From Aquamicrobium lusatiense (GTDB taxonomy: Bacteria; Pseudomonadota; Alphaproteobacteria; Rhizobiales; Rhizobiaceae): DNA of 64,000 nt. A program made the position numbers and the translations under genes. The stretch is taken from NCBI RefSeq assembly GCF_014201615.1, contig NZ_JACHEU010000005.1, forward strand, positions 124,001 through 188,000. Reading direction: 5' to 3'. The notes under the pieces are model-generated. The model saw nothing but the letters and a program-made list of their open reading frames with translations. It was not told where the DNA came from and did not search any database. Shown one piece after another: positions 1 through 7,758 of the stretch. The number at the start of each line of letters is the position of its first letter. Positions within the stretch are counted from its first letter, which is position 1.

Positions 1-133
1 TCTCTGAAAGGTCACCATGTGCGCGTGCCTCAGAAATCGCTTCGATGATGCGAGGCCGTTCATCCTGCTGACGCCAACGCAGCTCCTCCTTGAGAGCCTC
101 AAAACCACCGCCTGTCATCGGCACCTTGTTCAT
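1..133 (-). CDS. greA: Transcription elongation factor GreA, N-terminal part (cut by window edge)
   Basis: GreA rescues backtracked RNA polymerase by stimulating transcript cleavage. Only the first 44 residues are visible, read on the minus strand from an ATG at 133 and running off the left edge. The protein starts [14 protein letters not shown] and continues with [13 protein letters not shown] and AHGDLSE, which matches the GreA N-terminal coiled coil; the acidic tip follows outside the window. A clear Shine-Dalgarno (GGAAAGGTG) precedes the ATG. No open frame of normal length shows here because the gene is truncated. The identification rests on the very conserved GreA N-terminus. Confidence 0.9.
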   Translation of the reverse strand, partial: MNKVPMTGGGFEALKEELRWRQQDERPRIIEAISEARAHGDLSE

Positions 134-301
134 AGCTTCACCTTTCCTGCCGTCCGCACTTTTTCCGCGGGTTTTCGACAAAAAGAAAACGGTCCGTCAG
201 GAAACCGACGGAACCGTCAAATTTTGGATTCTCGTCACAATATAGCAAGTGCTGAACGTTTTTCACGTGCTAAAAATCGAGGGCGTTTTCCCGGCTAATG
301 C

Positions 302-688
302 TCAGGCTCTAAAAATCAACGCAGCGCCACAGGCAATCAGTGCAAACCCTGCAAGATGGTTCCATGTCAAAGCCTCCTTCAGATAAACCACGGAGAACAC
401 AGCGAATACGCCAAGCGTGATGACTTCCTGAATCGTCTTCAATTCTGCGGTTGAATAAACCTCCGCACCGATCCGGTTCGCCGGCACCGCCAGCCAATAT
501 TCGAAGAAAGCAATTCCCCAGCTCACCAGCACAACCGTGTAGATCGCTGCACTTTTGAATTTCAGATGTCCGTACCATGCGAAGGTCATGAAGACATTCG
601 AGGCAAGCAGCATCAGGATGGGCAGAACCTTGGGAGACAGGAGCGAAGCCAACGGGATAATCCAGTGAAGCGGAAGAGATTGCGCCAT
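302..688 (-). CDS. DMT-type small membrane protein, DUF486 family
   Basis: This is a 128-residue hydrophobic protein with about four membrane segments, starting MAQSLPLHW. Motifs such as NVFMTFAWYGHLKF and LKEALTWNHLAGF are those of the DUF486 (DMT superfamily-like) proteins, whose substrate is unknown. It acts in the inner membrane. The frame could start upstream at 733, but those 15 residues (MAGSRGIDRASG...) do not look like the family. It stands alone, divergent from the MOSC gene. The family call is good; the function is not known. Confidence 0.75.
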   Translation of the reverse strand: MAQSLPLHWIIPLASLLSPKVLPILMLLASNVFMTFAWYGHLKFKSAAIYTVVLVSWGIAFFEYWLAVPANRIGAEVYSTAELKTIQEVITLGVFAVFSVVYLKEALTWNHLAGFALIACGAALIFRA

Positions 689-902
689 TTCAATTGCACC
701 GCTGGCCCTGTCAATCCCACGTGAACCGGCCAAAGCTCGACGTCATGGAAACATGGACGCCAAACCGCATTGCCTTTGAAGGAGGCATGGAGCAAGCAGG
801 AAAGAATTTTGATTGTCGCACGGCAGGAAAACCCCGGGGAGCCGTTCGACATCTGGCCTGCCTGCTGCCTATTTCGAACTGGCGTTCGATAAGGACAAAG
901 TA

Positions 903-1619
903 GTGCTTTCAGTGAGAAATACCCCATTTGCACAGGAGCCAGCCGTTGCTGTTGTTGAAGCGCTCTTCATCGGTGAGCTGGCGCCGCTGGGTCCCCGGCA
1001 GGTGCCGAGCGGCATAGACAAGAAGCCGGTTTGTGGCCAGATCGCCATTACGGCCACGGGGTTGCAGGGCGACAATCAAGGCGACACCCGCCACCATGGC
1101 GGCCCGGAAAAGGCGGTCCATCACTATCCCGCCGACCACTATGCGGCCTGGAGCGAGGACGGGATCGTGGCCAACGCTCCCGCGTTCGGCGAGAACATCA
1201 CGACGCTTGGCCTGTCGGAAGCGAATGTCTGCATAGGAGATGTATACCGGTTCGGCTCCGCCCTGCTTCAGGTCAGCCAGGGACGCCAGCCTTGCTGGCG
1301 GCTGAATGCGCGCTTCGATCGGTCGGACATGGCGCTGAGAGTTCAGAAAAGCGGCCGGACGGGATGGTATTATCGGGTTCTTGAGGAAGGCCATGCGGCG
1401 GCGGGCGACAGTCTCGTTCTGCTGGAACGGCCACAGCCTTGCTGGTCCCTGGAGCGCATCATCGAACTTCTTTACACGCGGACCATGGATCTCGATTCTC
1501 TGCGCGATCTCACTTCCTTGCCGGAACTCGCATCCTCGTGGTGTGAGCTTGCCGAAAGACGAATAGCCAGCCGTAAGGTTGAAGACTGGAATCGCCGACT
1601 GCACGACAGCCAGAGCTGA
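903..1619 (+). CDS. MOSC domain protein (YiiM-like)
   Basis: The MOSC (molybdenum cofactor sulfurase C-terminal) domain fills most of this 238-residue protein. The order is typical of YiiM: an early GELAPLG segment, GLQGDNQGDTRHHGGPEKAVHHYP, then FGENITTLGL, and the conserved cysteine in QGRQPCWRLN. YiiM proteins take part in molybdenum-cofactor-dependent detoxification of N-hydroxylated compounds; the substrate here is unknown. I prefer the GTG start at 903, which has AAGGA eight bases upstream, over the ATG at 813. It is monocistronic, with no partner gene nearby. Confidence 0.8.
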   Translation: MLSVRNTPFAQEPAVAVVEALFIGELAPLGPRQVPSGIDKKPVCGQIAITATGLQGDNQGDTRHHGGPEKAVHHYPADHYAAWSEDGIVANAPAFGENITTLGLSEANVCIGDVYRFGSALLQVSQGRQPCWRLNARFDRSDMALRVQKSGRTGWYYRVLEEGHAAAGDSLVLLERPQPCWSLERIIELLYTRTMDLDSLRDLTSLPELASSWCELAERRIASRKVEDWNRRLHDSQS

Positions 1620-1779
1620 CGTAATGCGTCCGAAAAGACTCTTCTTTCAATGAAGTACACACCTTTTCGGAATCTTCGCGCGAATGCACGATGGCGCGGA
1701 CTGGCCCGCCGAGACAATCAGTTACCGAAGGTGATCATGCCTGCGGCAACTGCTTCCGCCCTTTCATCGTTGTCGCTGG

Positions 1780-2631
1780 ATGATCCATATCCGCTTCAGC
1801 CTGCTTTCCTTGACGACTGCCATATGCCTGATGGCAGCGCCTGCTTTAGCCAGACAAAAGCCGCCCCAACTTCCCCGGAACGCACCGGTTCCAGAACAGG
1901 CGGAACAACAGCAGACACCGCTCCCCCAAAACCGGCCTGACGATGCGCCGGAAGCAATCTCTCCGCCGGACCGCGCACCCACACCCGAGGCAAAGCCTGC
2001 ACCGCCTGACCAGTCGCAGAAAACGCCTGATGAGAAGCCCTCACTTCCACCAGATCCGCGTTCGGCTGCAATTGCTGCAAAAGAGATGCCTGCGAATGAA
2101 CTGGCATGCCGGGCAAGGCTTCGCACGATGGGTGTCGTTTTCAGGGAAAAGCCTGCCGAGCGGGATTCAGAAGCTGGCTGTGCTCTGCCCTACCCCATTG
2201 TCGTCACAAGATTGGCCACAAACGTGGAACTGTCGCCCGAAGCCGAACTGAATTGCGATATCGCCGAGACTGCCGCACGTTTCACCGCCGACATTGTCCG
2301 GCCTGCCGCACGCGACATTATCGGCGCTGATCTCGCAGGCATTAATCAGGCTTCGGCCTATGTCTGCCGCCCGCGCCACAATGGCTCGAAACTGTCCGAG
2401 CACGCATTTGGCAATGCGCTCGACATAGCGGCGTTCACCATGAAAGATGGCAGCAGGATCGAAGTCCAGCCTTCGCCCGCCGCAAAACAGCGCCAGTTTC
2501 TCGACCATGTAAGAAAGGCCGCGTGCGGACCTTTCAGGACCGTTCTCGGACCCGGCAGCGACCCCGATCATGAAACGCATCTGCATCTCGATCTGGCCCC
2601 ACGCCGCAACGGTTCCGTTTTTTGCCAGTAA
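1780..2631 (+). CDS. Extensin-like C-terminal domain protein, secreted (first of two tandem copies)
   Basis: The protein has 283 residues. A signal peptide ends near ALARQ (residues 1-25). A Pro/Ala/Glu-rich low-complexity linker follows (about 26-95), then an extensin-like C-terminal domain. The domain shows SEHAFGNALDIAAF and HETHLHLDL, the His/Asp pattern also seen in M15 peptidases that bind zinc (HxxxxxxD and HxH). Paired cysteines occur in the domain, fitting export to the periplasm. Such proteins are common in Rhizobiales and are probably cell-envelope (murein) proteins, but activity is unproven. The next gene is a second copy of the same domain. Confidence 0.82.
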   Translation: MIHIRFSLLSLTTAICLMAAPALARQKPPQLPRNAPVPEQAEQQQTPLPQNRPDDAPEAISPPDRAPTPEAKPAPPDQSQKTPDEKPSLPPDPRSAAIAAKEMPANELACRARLRTMGVVFREKPAERDSEAGCALPYPIVVTRLATNVELSPEAELNCDIAETAARFTADIVRPAARDIIGADLAGINQASAYVCRPRHNGSKLSEHAFGNALDIAAFTMKDGSRIEVQPSPAAKQRQFLDHVRKAACGPFRTVLGPGSDPDHETHLHLDLAPRRNGSVFCQ

Positions 2632-2732
2632 GCCCGCCCCAATGCCGCCACAGGCATGAACGCCGCTGCTGATCTTTCCTTTACCCTTCGCAGCTAAGCT
2701 TTGCATTCCAAGGGAACAGAGTTTGGTTCGTC

Positions 2733-3548
2733 ATGGCCGGGAAATCCCCCAGCGCATCACCCGGCGCCCCCTTTTTGCGGCGCCTTGTCAGGCTCTCAAG
2801 CGGCATCGCCATCTTTGCCGCAATCACCGGCCTGTCAGCCTGCAACACCGGCAGCGTCCTCGATCTTCAGCCTGCCGTAGACGTTGGAACACAGACGTCT
2901 GCCGTGCAGGCAGGGGTCGGCATGCAGGCATTGGTACCGTCAAACCCCTATCTGACGGCGGCCTATCCGCGTTTCGACCGGCCCATGCCGCAGAGCACCC
3001 AGCTTCCGCAGGAAGAGGTGGAATGCCGCAAGGAATTGAAACGGCTGCGCGTGGCCTACACCGATCTCGCGCCCATCAATGACGGCGGCCAATGCGGCAT
3101 TGATCACCCCGTGAAGGTAACGGCAATCGGTGGCGTGGAAATGAAACCGGCAGCGACGCTGACCTGTGCCATGGCCGCAAGCTTCGCCAGCTGGACCCGA
3201 AACGAACTGACACCGGCCGCACGCTGGCGCTATCTTTCCAGCGTCAAATCGATACGGCAAGGCTCCAGCTATTCCTGCCGCAAGATACGCGGCGAAGGGG
3301 TTCTGTCCGAGCATGGCAAAGGCAACGCGCTCGACGTGATGGCGATCGAGCTGAACAATGGCAAGCTCATCGACGTTCGCAAACCCGGCCTGTTCGCGTT
3401 CCGCGAGCGCGGGCTGCTCAACACCGTGCGCGCCGACGGCTGTTCGTATTTCACCACGGTTCTTGGTCCCGGCTACAACTACGATCACCGCGATCATTTT
3501 CACTTCGACATAAAAAACCGCAGAAACGGCTACCGGGCCTGCAGATAA
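2733..3548 (+). CDS. Extensin-like domain lipoprotein (second tandem copy)
   Basis: This 271-residue paralogue of the preceding gene carries a lipobox (ITGLSACN) instead of a normal signal peptidase I site, so it is probably a lipoprotein. The C-terminal domain keeps LSEHGKGNALDVMAI and DHRDHFHFDIKNRRNGYRACR, the metal-binding His/Asp pattern of the family. The linker between lipobox and domain is shorter than in the first copy and lacks the proline-rich tract. The gap between the two genes is about 100 bases, so co-transcription is likely. Start ATG at 2733. Confidence 0.82.
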   Translation: MAGKSPSASPGAPFLRRLVRLSSGIAIFAAITGLSACNTGSVLDLQPAVDVGTQTSAVQAGVGMQALVPSNPYLTAAYPRFDRPMPQSTQLPQEEVECRKELKRLRVAYTDLAPINDGGQCGIDHPVKVTAIGGVEMKPAATLTCAMAASFASWTRNELTPAARWRYLSSVKSIRQGSSYSCRKIRGEGVLSEHGKGNALDVMAIELNNGKLIDVRKPGLFAFRERGLLNTVRADGCSYFTTVLGPGYNYDHRDHFHFDIKNRRNGYRACR

Positions 3549-3629
3549 CGCATCGTTGATGCGAATAACAATCAATGCGGCTGATTTGCTCTCTTTTCCA
3601 GAGGGGCTCCGGGGTGCTAATGAGCATTC

Positions 3630-4928
3630 ATGCTATACACTGAAATCGCCATCGTGGTCGTCCTCATCTGCGTGAACGGCCTGCTGGCCATGTCGGAACT
3701 TGCGATCGTTTCGTCTCGTCCGGCGCGCCTCAAGACGATGGTTGACCGAAATGTCCGCGGCGCAGCGCGCGCGCTGGAACTGGGCGCCAACCCGGGCAAG
3801 TTCCTGTCGACCGTCCAGATCGGCATCACGCTCGTAGGCGTGCTCTCGGGTGCCTTCTCAGGAGCTACGCTGGGTGATCGCCTCTCCAAGCTTCTTGCTG
3901 CTTCCGGCATGTCTGCCGGAGTTGCGCAGCCGCTAGGCGTGGGCATCGTGGTAGCGCTCATCACCTATGCCTCGCTCATCATCGGCGAACTCGTGCCGAA
4001 GCAGATCGCGCTTCGCGATCCCGAGCGCATCGCTTCGAAGGTCGCCGGGCCGATGTCCGTTCTGGCGACGGTTTGTGCTCCTCTGGTATGGCTGCTGGAC
4101 CTTTCAGGAAGGTCGGTGCTTTGGCTTCTCGGCCAGCGCGGCGAAAGCGAGGAAAAGGTCACAGACGAAGAGATCAAGATGATCGTCGCCGAGGCGGAGC
4201 ATCAGGGCACCATCGAATCCGACGAGCGGCGCATGATCGCCGGCGTGATGCGGTTGGGTGACCGGGCGGTGCGCGCGGTCATGACCCCACGCACGGATGT
4301 CGACTGGCTTAACGTCCAGTCTGACGAGGCCACGATTCGCCGGGTGCTGATGGAAAGCCCGCACTCGCGCCTGCCCGCCGCCGACGGCAATGTCGACAAC
4401 ATGATAGGCGTGGTGCAGACACGCGATATCCTCGCAACGCTGCTCGCCGGAAAACCGCTCGATACGCGCAAGCATGTGCAGCAGGCGCCAATCGTCCACG
4501 ATCAGGCCGACGCGCTCGATGTGCTTGCAAAGCTCAAGGAAGCCGACATGCCGATGGCGCTCGTGCATGACGAATACGGCCACTTTGAAGGCGTGGTGAC
4601 GCCAGCGGATATTCTGGAAGCAATCACCGGCGTCTTCCGCTCCGATCTGGATGAGGACGATTCCGACGAAACCGCGTTCCAGCGTGAGGACGGCTCATGG
4701 CTGCTGGCCGGCTACATGCAGGCCGATGAAATGGCGGACATGATCGGTATCGATCTGCCGGAAAATCGCGACTACGAAACCGTTGCCGGATATGTTCTGT
4801 CGCATATGCATCATTTGCCGGCCACGGGCGAAACGGTCGATGCACAGGGCTGGCGTTTCGAGGTGGTCGATCTGGACGGCCGACGCATAGACAAGGTTCT
4901 GGCTACCAAACTGCCAGCTGCGAGCTGA
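3630..4928 (+). CDS. CorC/HlyC (CNNM) family membrane protein with CBS pair
   Basis: The 432-residue protein has the standard order: an N-terminal DUF21/CNNM membrane domain (about 1-190, with three to four hydrophobic segments), a CBS pair (about 215-330; TPRTDVDWL and HDEYGHFEGVVTPADILEAI are typical), and a C-terminal CorC_HlyC domain (about 345-430). Members are linked to magnesium or cobalt efflux and are often annotated hemolysins, though haemolysis is not their established role. It is followed directly by a strong terminator, so it is probably a single-gene unit. The length is normal for the family. Confidence 0.88.
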   Translation: MLYTEIAIVVVLICVNGLLAMSELAIVSSRPARLKTMVDRNVRGAARALELGANPGKFLSTVQIGITLVGVLSGAFSGATLGDRLSKLLAASGMSAGVAQPLGVGIVVALITYASLIIGELVPKQIALRDPERIASKVAGPMSVLATVCAPLVWLLDLSGRSVLWLLGQRGESEEKVTDEEIKMIVAEAEHQGTIESDERRMIAGVMRLGDRAVRAVMTPRTDVDWLNVQSDEATIRRVLMESPHSRLPAADGNVDNMIGVVQTRDILATLLAGKPLDTRKHVQQAPIVHDQADALDVLAKLKEADMPMALVHDEYGHFEGVVTPADILEAITGVFRSDLDEDDSDETAFQREDGSWLLAGYMQADEMADMIGIDLPENRDYETVAGYVLSHMHHLPATGETVDAQGWRFEVVDLDGRRIDKVLATKLPAAS

Positions 4929-4940
4929 AAACGAAGAAAA

Positions 4941-4970
4941 GGGCCCCGGAAACAACCGAGGCCCTTTTTT
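4941..4970. terminator. Bidirectional Rho-independent terminator
   Basis: GGGCCCCGG and CCGAGGCCC form a 9-bp stem with one mismatch around AACAA-type loop bases, followed by TTTTTT on the plus strand and preceded by AAGAAAA, which gives a U-run on the minus strand. It lies between the convergent CorC-type gene and the FMN reductase gene and probably serves both. Confidence 0.85.
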
Positions 4971-4983
4971 CCTGCCGATGCCG

Positions 4984-5583
4984 TCAGGCTGCCTTGACCT
5001 GCGCTTCGGCCACGCGCGCGGCGCGCAACGCCCTGGCCCACCATACCATATCCTCCAGAAGCGCATCCGCACCTTCCTTCAGATGCGCCAGATCCGCAAT
5101 GTCCTGTCCCTGCAGGATTGCGACGAAATCGTTGCGAAGGATATGAACCGCAGCGCGGACGGGAGCCATCTGCATCTCGACTGCGATCTGCCGCAGGTGC
5201 TCCACCGCCCTCGCCCCACCCACGCCGCCATAGCCGACGAAACCGGCAGGCTTGCGAAACACCTGCGCCCCGGCATAGTCGAAGGCGTTCTTGAGCACAC
5301 CAGTCGGCGCATGGTTGTATTCGGCTGCCGTGAAAACATAGCCATCGAACTCTTCCAGCTTTTCCTGCCAGCGGCGGGCATGCTCGTCCTTCGAAGGCGC
5401 CCACAGCGGTGACGCATCCTCCGCGAACAATGCCATCGGATAATCCCTGAGGTCGACGATTTCGGCTTCTGCATCGTCCCTCTGATTGATGAGATCGGCG
5501 ATCCAGCGAGCAGGCTTTTCGGCAAAGCGCTTTTCCCGGATGGATCCGATGACGACGGCGAGCCTGACTTTGGAAGACGGCAT
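4984..5583 (-). CDS. NAD(P)H-dependent FMN reductase / quinone reductase-like flavoprotein
   Basis: This 199-residue flavodoxin-fold protein begins MPSSKVRLAVVIGSIRE, the FMN phosphate-binding loop of the NADPH-dependent FMN reductase family. It contains the conserved AAEYNHAPTGVLKNAFDYA segment, matching the PEYN flavin-contact motif of this family. It would reduce FMN, quinones or azo compounds in the cytosol; the substrate is not readable. The ATG at 5583 has GGAG seven bases upstream; the open frame extends further but without such a site. It is divergent from an HxlR regulator 84 bases away, which suggests regulation by quinones or other electrophiles. Confidence 0.85.
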   Translation of the reverse strand: MPSSKVRLAVVIGSIREKRFAEKPARWIADLINQRDDAEAEIVDLRDYPMALFAEDASPLWAPSKDEHARRWQEKLEEFDGYVFTAAEYNHAPTGVLKNAFDYAGAQVFRKPAGFVGYGGVGGARAVEHLRQIAVEMQMAPVRAAVHILRNDFVAILQGQDIADLAHLKEGADALLEDMVWWARALRAARVAEAQVKAA

Positions 5584-5667
5584 GCATATTCTCCATTGAG
5601 AGTGGTATAAAAAAGAAACCGACACTATTTATGTAACCTTGGAGCATCAGCGCAAGGAGGCACTTTT

Positions 5668-6036
5668 TTGAAACCAAGGCACGATCACCGCAGTGAGGAT
5701 TGCCGCGCCATCAGCGCGCTCCTGCAACGTGTCGGCGACAAATGGACGGTGCTGGTCGTGACGACACTCGGCAAAGGACCGATGCGCTTCAGCGAGCTGA
5801 GGTATGCAATTGGCGGTATTTCGCAGAAGATGCTGACGACCACCCTGCGCAGCCTGGAACGCGACGGCTTCGCCACGCGCACCGTTTTTCCCACCATACC
5901 GCCGAGGGTGGATTATGAGCTGACGAATCTGGGCCGCGAGCTTCTGGTTCCTGTAACCGCGCTCAGCGAATGGGCCCGCGCCAATACCGAGCGGATCAAC
6001 AAGGCCCGGGCGCGTTTCGATGCAACCGTGAAATGA
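5668..6036 (+). CDS. HxlR-family transcriptional regulator
   Basis: The 122-residue winged-helix protein has the HxlR pattern: an N-terminal cysteine (SEDCRAISALLQRVGDKWTVLVV), then GPMRFSELRYAIGGISQKMLTTTLRSLERDG (recognition helix and wing). The single N-terminal cysteine is where members such as HypR and QorR sense oxidants or electrophiles. The start is TTG at 5668 with a perfect AAGGAGG seven bases upstream. It is divergently paired with an FMN/quinone reductase gene, the usual arrangement for HxlR regulators and their targets, so it probably represses that gene. Confidence 0.88.
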   Translation: MKPRHDHRSEDCRAISALLQRVGDKWTVLVVTTLGKGPMRFSELRYAIGGISQKMLTTTLRSLERDGFATRTVFPTIPPRVDYELTNLGRELLVPVTALSEWARANTERINKARARFDATVK

Positions 6037-6050
6037 CAGGTGGAGGCGAG

Positions 6051-6443
6051 TTACTCGCCCGGAACACGGGTCGGCTTGCCTTCGTCATCCAGCGCCACCA
6101 TGACGAAATCGGCATGCGTGACCATTTCCATGAGCTCGGACAGATAGCGCTGGGCCCAGGCCTCCACTTTCAACGTCATCGAACTGCGTCCAACGCGCTC
6201 TATGCGAGTATAGATGCACAGCGTATCGCCGATCTTGACCGGCTTTGCGAAGGACATTTCCTTCACCGCCGCCGTCACCACGCGGCCACGCGCGCGTTCG
6301 GCTGCTCTGATGCCGCAGGCAAGATCCATCTGTGCCATCACCCAGCCGCCGAAGATATCGCCGGCCGCATTGGCATCGGCGGGCATGGCCAACGTGCGCA
6401 GCGTGAGCTCCCCCTGCGGCGCGCCGTTCACATATTGCACCAT
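6051..6443 (-). CDS. Acyl-CoA thioesterase, YciA-like hotdog protein
   Basis: This single-hotdog-domain protein has 130 residues. Its catalytic region, DANAAGDIFGGWVMAQMDLA, is typical of YciA/BACH acyl-CoA thioesterases, which hydrolyse acyl-CoA to free acid and CoA. AAVKEMSFAKPVKIGD is the second family motif. The length matches YciA (about 130). It is convergent with the HxlR gene, with only 14 bases between the stops. Chain-length preference cannot be read from the sequence. Confidence 0.87.
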   Translation of the reverse strand: MVQYVNGAPQGELTLRTLAMPADANAAGDIFGGWVMAQMDLACGIRAAERARGRVVTAAVKEMSFAKPVKIGDTLCIYTRIERVGRSSMTLKVEAWAQRYLSELMEMVTHADFVMVALDDEGKPTRVPGE

Positions 6444-6683
6444 GCCTGACCTCCGGATTTTTTTGCTTTCATGGCGTAGCCATCCAATGAAGACACGTCA
6501 ACAGCCCGAAGAAAACCCTGCGCAAAATCAAGTGATTGCCGTATTTTCCGGAATCGATTTGCCAGAAAAACGTGTCGATGCCTCAGCCTGTGTATCACAA
6601 GCTCTTCACCCGCCATCACCAGACTACGGCCGTGATGGCAGCAATTCCTTTCCACATTCAACACGCTCATCAGGCAGGTAATG

Positions 6684-6711
6684 AAAAAGCCGGCCCCTGC
6701 GGGGACCGGCT
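6684..6711 (-). terminator. Rho-independent terminator of the DUF1344 gene
   Basis: Read on the minus strand, AGCCGG-TCCCC-GCA-GGGG-CCGGCT forms an interrupted 10-bp stem followed by TTTTT. It lies about 25 bases past the stop codon of the small secreted protein gene at 6737-6979. Confidence 0.8.
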
Positions 6712-6736
6712 GAAACTCGTTGTCTGAACTGGTTTC

Positions 6737-6979
6737 TTACGCAGCAGATTCGATCGACGTCACCAACCCTGTCGTATCGTCTACGGTCACCACGACATTG
6801 GCGCCCACCGACAACTGGTCGACCGCGGCTTCCGGTGGCAACTGATAGATCTTGCCGTCATCGAGCGTGATCGATTTGGTTTCGGGATCGACCGCCTGGA
6901 TCGTGCCCTGCACGGTTGCCGCATATGCGGTGCTGAGAAGTGCGAGAAGGGCAGCGGCGGTTGCGAGTGTCTTTTTCAT
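6737..6979 (-). CDS. Small secreted DUF1344 protein
   Basis: The protein has 80 residues, with a signal peptide (MKKTLATAAALLALLSTAYA) and a short beta-rich domain, TVQGTIQAVDPETKSITLDDGKIYQLP, typical of DUF1344. Function is unknown; the protein should be periplasmic. The ATG at 6979 has GGAG eight bases upstream; the longer upstream frame is not supported. It is monocistronic with its own terminator. A second protein of the same kind is encoded at 46825-47082. Confidence 0.8.
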   Translation of the reverse strand: MKKTLATAAALLALLSTAYAATVQGTIQAVDPETKSITLDDGKIYQLPPEAAVDQLSVGANVVVTVDDTTGLVTSIESAA

Positions 6980-7367
6980 GTCGGATACTCCGTTTTTGGC
7001 GGTTTTCCTCAGGCAACCCGGCGTGCGAACTGCCCTGCGACACCCGGAAGCTATGTGACCCGATCCCGATTTCAAATCACGAAAGATAACTTTTCCAAAC
7101 ATTATCAGCGGCTTATTTCTGACACATTGGCGCCTTTGCCGGGCATTCAGCGTCTCGCCTATCGTCCCTGTATTACAGGTCTTTGCCTTCAAAAGGAATC
7201 GGTTGCACCCCACCGGACACAAAGCATGACAGCCACACCGATGCCCGATTGCAGAGCCCGGGCCGATCACGGCGCGCCGGCGAAAAAATGCCTGCGAACA
7301 CATTTTGTTTCATTGGTCCAGCCTCTGAGCCAGCTTTCCAGCGAGAAGCAAATCTGCCATATCGACA
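6980..7367. other. Intergenic region, no gene seen
   Basis: About 390 bases lie between the DUF1344 gene (leftward) and the SemiSWEET-like gene (rightward). It should hold both promoters. I found no convincing open frame, hairpin or repeat; the long frames that cross it are extensions without ribosome binding sites. Confidence 0.5.
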
Positions 7368-7649
7368 GTGGCGCTTATCGGAGCCTCCACCTTGTTTTAC
7401 TGGATCGAAGCCATAGGCGCGTGTGCCGCGCTCATCACGACGCTCGGCTGGGTTCCGCAGGTCGTCAAGCTTGCGCGCGAGCGCAAGGCTGACGATATTT
7501 CGCTGGCAGCCACGAGCGCCATAGCCGCAGGTGTCGCCCTTTGGGCCGTCTACGGCGTGCTCATCGGCTCCTGGCCGGTTATTGTCGCCAACATACTCAC
7601 GCTTCTTTTCGTGGGCGCCATCGTGCTCATGAAATTGCGCTTTGGTTGA
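7368..7649 (+). CDS. SemiSWEET-family (PQ-loop) sugar transporter-like protein
   Basis: This 93-residue protein has three membrane segments. The PQ-loop motif lies at residues 27-35 (GWVPQVVKL), followed by RKADDISLAATSA and ILTLLFVGAIVLMKL. Length and pattern fit bacterial SemiSWEETs, which dimerise and carry sugars or related small solutes by facilitated diffusion. The start is GTG at 7368 with only a weak Shine-Dalgarno. It lies upstream of uvrB with a gap of 109 bases and no obvious functional link. Confidence 0.82.
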   Translation: MALIGASTLFYWIEAIGACAALITTLGWVPQVVKLARERKADDISLAATSAIAAGVALWAVYGVLIGSWPVIVANILTLLFVGAIVLMKLRFG

Positions 7650-7758
7650 AGCCTGCTGACAACCTGCTGTCAGCAGAGCATCCGGGCAGCAGGCCCGGCC
7701 GCAGGCTTGTGTTCCGCTGCCCCTTTCCATTTGCGGCGAGTCCACCCATATTCGGCCT

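Noticed and set aside
6428..6670. 80-residue minus-strand frame upstream of the YciA-like gene
   Set aside because: It overlaps the start region of the thioesterase gene, has no Shine-Dalgarno and no family resemblance.
7650..7758. Possible SOS box upstream of uvrB
   Set aside because: I looked for GAAC-N7-GAAC or GTTC-N7-GTTC and saw no convincing match; SOS control of uvrB is therefore not claimed.
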